Source: Microthrix sp041394405 (GTDB taxonomy: Bacteria; Actinomycetota; Acidimicrobiia; Acidimicrobiales; Microtrichaceae). Taken from it: a DNA stretch of 64,000 nt. Location: the NCBI GenBank assembly GCA_041394405.1, contig JAWKIF010000007.1, positions 372,001 through 436,000 on the forward strand, in the 5' to 3' direction. This document shows positions 60,085 to 64,000 of this stretch, one piece after another. The notes below the pieces were generated by a model. The model was not told the origin of the DNA. It saw only the letters and a list, made by a program, of their open reading frames with translations, and searched no databases. Position 1 is the first letter of the stretch; each line of letters opens with the position of its first letter. The position numbers were made by a program, and so were the translations under genes.

Positions 60085-60691
60085 CAACTCGCCGTTTGTC
60101 CTGACCCCGCGCCAGAAGGCCACCCAGGTTCGAGGCTTTGCCTCCATGCACCGCCGCCACCTGGGGCCGGTAGCCGGCGCCGCGGCCTTCGCTGCCACGC
60201 TCGGCCGATTCGCCGGCCTCCGCCTCCGCTCCCGCGGCGGGAACTCGCCGATGGTCGACGACGCCGTCGCCATGGCCGTGGCCTCGTATCGCACGCTCGC
60301 GCAGAGGCTCGGCGAGGACGCCGCCCTGACCGCGGTGCGCGATCAGGTGGTGGCCACCGGAGGTCGCATGATGCAGGACTGGCTGCCCGAGGAGCGCACC
60401 GTGCCCGCCCTCGGCCAGGCGGTGCGGGTGATCATGGGCGATGCCGAGCAGCGCCGCATCTACCGACTCGACGGACTGGCCACCACCGACACCGGGCTTC
60501 GGCTGGACGTCACGGCGTGCCGATACGCCGAGTTGTGCCGGCGCCACGGCGCCCCCGAGGTGGCATCGGTGTTCTGCGCCGTCGATCAGCCGTTCGTGGC
60601 CGATGCACTTCCCGGCCTGGCCTTTCGGTGCGACACCACCATCGCCAAGGGCGACGACCGCTGCCGGTTCCGGGCCGGCGACGAGGCCTGA
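60077..60691 (+). CDS. ATC-hydrolase-family-like protein
   Basis: A 204-residue protein whose C-terminal part resembles L-2-amino-thiazoline-4-carboxylate hydrolase family proteins: LDVTACRYAELCRRHGAPEVASVFCAVDQPFVADALPG and FRCDTTIAKGDDRCRFR. The Cys in VTACRYAE, FCAVDQP and DDRCRFR are kept. The ATG at 60077 overlaps the previous stop by 8 bases, so it is the third gene of the desaturase operon. The reaction here is unknown; family proteins are broad and some act in lipid or aromatic pathways. Confidence 0.72.
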   Translation: MDSNSPFVLTPRQKATQVRGFASMHRRHLGPVAGAAAFAATLGRFAGLRLRSRGGNSPMVDDAVAMAVASYRTLAQRLGEDAALTAVRDQVVATGGRMMQDWLPEERTVPALGQAVRVIMGDAEQRRIYRLDGLATTDTGLRLDVTACRYAELCRRHGAPEVASVFCAVDQPFVADALPGLAFRCDTTIAKGDDRCRFRAGDEA

Positions 60692-60718
60692 CGGGGTCGC
60701 GATCGGGTCAACCCCGGC

Positions 60719-62452
60719 TCAGGTGGGCGCTGCCACCGGAAGGCCCGGCCTGCGCTCTGGCGGCAGGTGGTCGGCGAGGTCGCCCAGCAGGTCGTCCCGA
60801 ATGGAGCGGTAGTCCGGGTCGGCCCACCGGTTGATCCGCTGGTGGGGATCGTCGCCGTGGTCGTACAGCTCGCCCTCGGTGCCGTCGTAGCTCGGCACCT
60901 GGCAGTTGCGCGCCCAGAGCTGCCAGAGCAGCCGGAAGCGCCCGCCCACGTCGGTGGTCGAGGGTTCGTAGCGGGTGCAGGTGAAGCCATCTCGATGGAT
61001 GGTTCGCAGGTGCATGCCGACGGAGGCGAACTGGCTGTCCCAGGTGGTCACTACCCGCTCCCGCCCCGAGCCGGGCGCCGAGGGCAGCGCCTCGCCGTCC
61101 ATGGCGGCGGGACGGTCCACCCCGGCGATGGAGCACATCGTCGGGGCCACATCCACGAGGCCGACCGGTTCGGCCACAGTGGCGGCCTTGACACCCGCGG
61201 CAGGGGCGGGGCGCCAGATCAGCGGGACCCGCATCAGCGCGTCAACGTGGTACGGGCCCTTGAACAGCAGTCCGAAGTCGCCGCCGAGGTCGCCATGATC
61301 CGAGGTGTAGATCACGTCGGTGTGTTCGAGGACGCCTCTGCGATCCAACTCGGCGAGGACCCGCCCGACAGCGTCGTCGATCAGCTCGTTCTCGACCGCG
61401 ATAAGGGCGGTCATCTCCCGGATCTGGCTCTCGACGACCTGCGAGGGGACCACACTGGTGGGCCCGCCTTCGGGGTTGGTGAACCGACCGTGCCAATAGG
61501 CCGCCCAGTGGGCGGGTCTCGACTCCAGCGCCGTCTCGGCCTCCGGCCCGCGGAGGTGGTTCTCGGGGAGGGGCACGTCCCTCCAGTCGATGCGCTGAGT
61601 GACCTCGTCCATCGGCGGATCGAAGGGATGGTGAGGGTCGGGGAAACTCAACCAGCAAAACCACGGGTCGTCGCCGAGGCGCTTCAGGTGGGAGATGGCC
61701 CGGTCGGCGCACCACGCGGTGTGGTACTGCTCGGTCGGGATCGGGTTGTGGTGCAGCTCCGGTGCGCCGGTATCGCCACCGCCCTCACCGGTCAGCACGG
61801 TGGCGAAACCCCGGAGGGCGTCGCTGTGGTGCTCATGGAGCCAGTCGGTGTAGTGGGTCGGCACGGTCGGGCCGTGCCCAGCGGATTCGACGTGATCAAA
61901 TCCGTACCACGGGCCTCGTTGCCCCTGGGAGGCCAGCCGGTTCTCGTCGAATCGCTGGAGAAGGTCGAGGTGCGGTTGGAAATGGGGCTTGCCGATCAGC
62001 GCCGTTCGGTAGCCGGCCCGCCGCAACACCTCGGCCACGCTCAGCGACTCGTGGGGAAGCGGGATCCCGTTGGCCACCACCCCATGTGTGCGGGGGTGTT
62101 GGCCCGACAGCAGCGTCGACCGCGACGGCATGCACACCACGTTCTGTGTGTGTGCCCGCTGGTAGTCGATACCGGAGGCGGCCAGGCCGTCGAGGTGAGG
62201 AGTCCGGGCGACCTGCTGGCCGTGGCACCCGAGCGCGTCGAACCGCTGCTGGTCGGCGGTGATCAACAAGACGTTGCGACGCCGTTGTGTCGGCGCGTCA
62301 CCGGCTGGTTTGGGGCTGCGCGGCTTGGTGACCGTTGCGGCCCGCCGTGGTCGCCCCACCCGAGCTTGGGCCCGGCGTGCGAGAAACACCGCCCTGTACA
62401 GGTCGGGCACACGACGTGCCGCCGCGTTGGCAACAGGTTCAGGGACCTTCAT
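60719..62452 (-). CDS. Sulfatase (alkaline-phosphatase superfamily)
   Basis: A 577-residue type I sulfatase. Metal site residues lie in LLITADQQRFDALGCHG, the formylglycine signature is CMPSRSTLLSGQHPRTHG (Cys to be oxidised), and the distal metal motif is YTSDHGDLGGDFG. Choline-, aryl- or phosphonate-type activities share this pattern, so the substrate is open; phosphodiesters and sulfate esters of lipids are possible. The basic N-terminus (about 50 residues) shows no clear signal peptide, which suggests cytoplasmic action. A formylglycine-generating enzyme is not in the window. It is convergent with the desaturase operon. Confidence 0.9.
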   Translation of the reverse strand: MKVPEPVANAAARRVPDLYRAVFLARRAQARVGRPRRAATVTKPRSPKPAGDAPTQRRRNVLLITADQQRFDALGCHGQQVARTPHLDGLAASGIDYQRAHTQNVVCMPSRSTLLSGQHPRTHGVVANGIPLPHESLSVAEVLRRAGYRTALIGKPHFQPHLDLLQRFDENRLASQGQRGPWYGFDHVESAGHGPTVPTHYTDWLHEHHSDALRGFATVLTGEGGGDTGAPELHHNPIPTEQYHTAWCADRAISHLKRLGDDPWFCWLSFPDPHHPFDPPMDEVTQRIDWRDVPLPENHLRGPEAETALESRPAHWAAYWHGRFTNPEGGPTSVVPSQVVESQIREMTALIAVENELIDDAVGRVLAELDRRGVLEHTDVIYTSDHGDLGGDFGLLFKGPYHVDALMRVPLIWRPAPAAGVKAATVAEPVGLVDVAPTMCSIAGVDRPAAMDGEALPSAPGSGRERVVTTWDSQFASVGMHLRTIHRDGFTCTRYEPSTTDVGGRFRLLWQLWARNCQVPSYDGTEGELYDHGDDPHQRINRWADPDYRSIRDDLLGDLADHLPPERRPGLPVAAPT

Positions 62453-62596
62453 AGCGCTCCAGCTTCGTCGCGGCGACTCGGAGGCAAGCTAGCCCCCACC
62501 CGCCAGGCGCTCCGGCGGCAGGTCGTTGGGCGCCCTCGTCACTCCACGCAATCGGCCGCAGCAGGCCTCAGCACGCAGCGCGTCCGCCGGCGAACC

Positions 62597-64000
62597 TCAG
62601 CCGACGGAGCGCACCGATTCGATGCCGTCGCCGGTGCGCAGTCGCTCCACGACGTCGTGTGGCGTGGCCTCCGTCGTGGTGACCACCATCAGCGAGCCCT
62701 CACCGGACGGGTTCTTGCCCACGTTCATGTCCTCGATGTTCACCCCGGCGTCACCCAGCACACCGCCGACGAAGCCGATGCGTCCGGGCACGTCCTGGTT
62801 GTGGATCACCAGCATGTAGGGGGCCACGCTGATGTCGACGGCGTGGCCGTCGACACCCACAACCTTCGGGAGGTGGCTCAACCCAACCAAGGCCCCCGAC
62901 ACCGAGTGGCCGCCACCCGACACGGTGATGCGGCTGAGGTAGTCCACCGACTCGGGGCAGGTCACCGCGCGAACCTCAATGCCCTGCTGCTCGGCAATCT
63001 GGGGTGCGTTGACGTAGCTCACCGGCTGATCGGTGATGGCCCCGAAGAAGCCCTTCTGGGCGGACAACGCCAACAGTCGGGTGTCGTGCTCGGCGATCTG
63101 CCCGCACAGCTCGATCTCCAGCGCCTGAGTGTTGGCGCCCACGAGGCCGGCGAAGATGCGCCCCAAGTCGTCCGCCAATCCCAGGAAGGGCCTGACGGTC
63201 TGGGGCACCTCGGCCGCCTCGACGTTGACGGCGAAGGGCACGAAGTCGCCGGCCAACGCCAGCAGCACCATGTCGGAGATGACGTTGCCCGCCTTGTCCT
63301 GGGCCTCGGTGGTTGAGGCGCCCAGGTGCGGGGTGACGATGACGTTGTCCAGCTCGAAGAGCGGCGACTCCGTGGTGGGCTCTGCTGCGAAGACGTCCAG
63401 GGCGGCCCCGGCAACGTGGCCGGACCGAACCGCCTCGGCCAGATCCTCCTCGACGATGATGCCACCTCGGGCCACGTTGACGATGCGCACGCCGGGTCGC
63501 GCCGAGGCCAACGCCTTGGCGTCCAGCAACCCCACGGTCTCGGGGGTCTTCGCCAGGTGCAGCGTGAGGAAGTCCGACCTGGCCAACAGGTCCTCCAAGC
63601 CGAGCAGCTCGACGTTCAGCTGGCGGGCCCGTTCGGCCGACACGAAGGGGTCGTAGGCGGCCAGCTTCATGCCGAAGGCCATGGCGCGCTGGGCCACCAG
63701 GGTACCGATGCGCCCCAGGCCGATGACCCCCAGCGTCTTCTCGGCCAGCTCGACACCGTTCCACTTGCTGCGCTCCCACCGCCCCTCACGGAGCGCCTGG
63801 TGTGCCTGCGGGATGTTGCGGGCCATCGCCAGCAGCATGGCCATGGTGTGCTCGGCCGCCGACAACGTGTTCGACTGCGGCGCATTCACCACCATGACGC
63901 CGCGATCGGTCGCCGCGCTGACGTCGACGTTGTCCAACCCGATACCGGCGCGCCCCACCATGACCAGATCGCTGCCGGCGGCCAGCACCTCGTCGGTCAC
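62597..64000 (-). CDS. serA: D-3-Phosphoglycerate dehydrogenase, C-terminal part (cut by window edge)
   Basis: 467 residues are visible; the first 40 or so lie beyond the window. The NAD motif is in GVIGLGRIGTLVAQRAMAFGMKL, catalytic Arg in NVARGGIIVEEDLAEAV, Glu in DVFAAEPTTESPLF and His in TPHLGASTTEAQDKAG. The allosteric substrate-binding domain (about 310-385 of the part seen) and a C-terminal ACT domain (MLVIHNQDVPGRIGFVGGVLGDAGVNI) make it the long actinobacterial SerA, which starts serine synthesis and is usually serine-inhibited. It is adjacent to leuB in M. tuberculosis; here 21 kb separate them. Confidence 0.95.
   Translation of the reverse strand: MTDEVLAAGSDLVMVGRAGIGLDNVDVSAATDRGVMVVNAPQSNTLSAAEHTMAMLLAMARNIPQAHQALREGRWERSKWNGVELAEKTLGVIGLGRIGTLVAQRAMAFGMKLAAYDPFVSAERARQLNVELLGLEDLLARSDFLTLHLAKTPETVGLLDAKALASARPGVRIVNVARGGIIVEEDLAEAVRSGHVAGAALDVFAAEPTTESPLFELDNVIVTPHLGASTTEAQDKAGNVISDMVLLALAGDFVPFAVNVEAAEVPQTVRPFLGLADDLGRIFAGLVGANTQALEIELCGQIAEHDTRLLALSAQKGFFGAITDQPVSYVNAPQIAEQQGIEVRAVTCPESVDYLSRITVSGGGHSVSGALVGLSHLPKVVGVDGHAVDISVAPYMLVIHNQDVPGRIGFVGGVLGDAGVNIEDMNVGKNPSGEGSLMVVTTTEATPHDVVERLRTGDGIESVRSVG

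Overview
The window is a 64 kb piece of a high-GC actinobacterial chromosome, most likely from the Acidimicrobiia (Microthrix/Ilumatobacter-like relatives); that placement is inferred. The evidence is the high GC content, heavy use of GTG starts, leaderless promoters (a TAnnnT -10 box followed 6-10 bases later by the start codon), F420 genes (cofC, an F420-type PPOX protein), an inactive-polymerase SOS mutasome pair (imuA/imuB) with a Gram-positive LexA box, and a set of genes that cluster in mycobacteria (gpsA, fbiD/cofC, gltX with tRNA-Gln and tRNA-Glu, leuB, leuC, leuD with a divergent IclR regulator, a PPOX protein, serA). No rRNA, insertion sequence, prophage or CRISPR array was found. 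Genes are dense: no gene-free gap exceeds 300 bases.

Layout. 0-7.1 kb: the cut N-terminus of a sensor kinase with its regulator, the SOS-type imuA-imuB operon facing a 2-oxoglutarate oxygenase, and a second complete two-component pair. 7.3-10.3 kb: an overlapping four-gene envelope redox module (two low-complexity secreted or membrane proteins, the first with an Asp/His-rich tail; an ApbE flavin transferase; a haem-b membrane protein). 10.3-17.8 kb: small housekeeping and accessory genes (DoxX, EamA, MOSC, GNAT, HNH, Lrp/LysE pair, Nfu-like protein, zinc peptidase, RNase HII, RpiB, TPR protein). 17.9-28.8 kb: a large unknown protein, gpsA, cofC, a LmbE deacetylase, a HIT gene broken by a one-base frameshift, a nitroreductase, gltX and a YdcF protein, then tRNA-Gln and tRNA-Glu. 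29-37.3 kb: an accessory block with a cupredoxin-like lipoprotein, aldehyde dehydrogenase, cytochrome P450, a copper nitrite reductase carrying an extra C-terminal cupredoxin domain, and an L,D-transpeptidase.

37.3-51.6 kb holds branched-chain amino-acid synthesis: leuB-ilvE-cimA behind a leader peptide (MKRAIPHSVVAIP) and an intrinsic terminator, a textbook-looking attenuator, and leuC-leuD divergent from an IclR regulator. greA, mscL, ppx, rsgA, menB and a gamma-glutamyltransferase lie between them. 52.2-62.5 kb is the most distinctive accessory region: a 1098-residue Ig-repeat surface protein with an LARTG sorting signal, a TetR regulator, a secreted GH5 enzyme resembling endoglycoceramidases, a fatty acid desaturase operon and a sulfatase. 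A shared 25-base palindrome (arms GCAATGAGACA/TGTCTCATTGC) lies before the desaturase, and two diverged copies lie before the surface protein, which suggests one TetR regulon for lipid desaturation and cell-surface display. The window closes inside serA.
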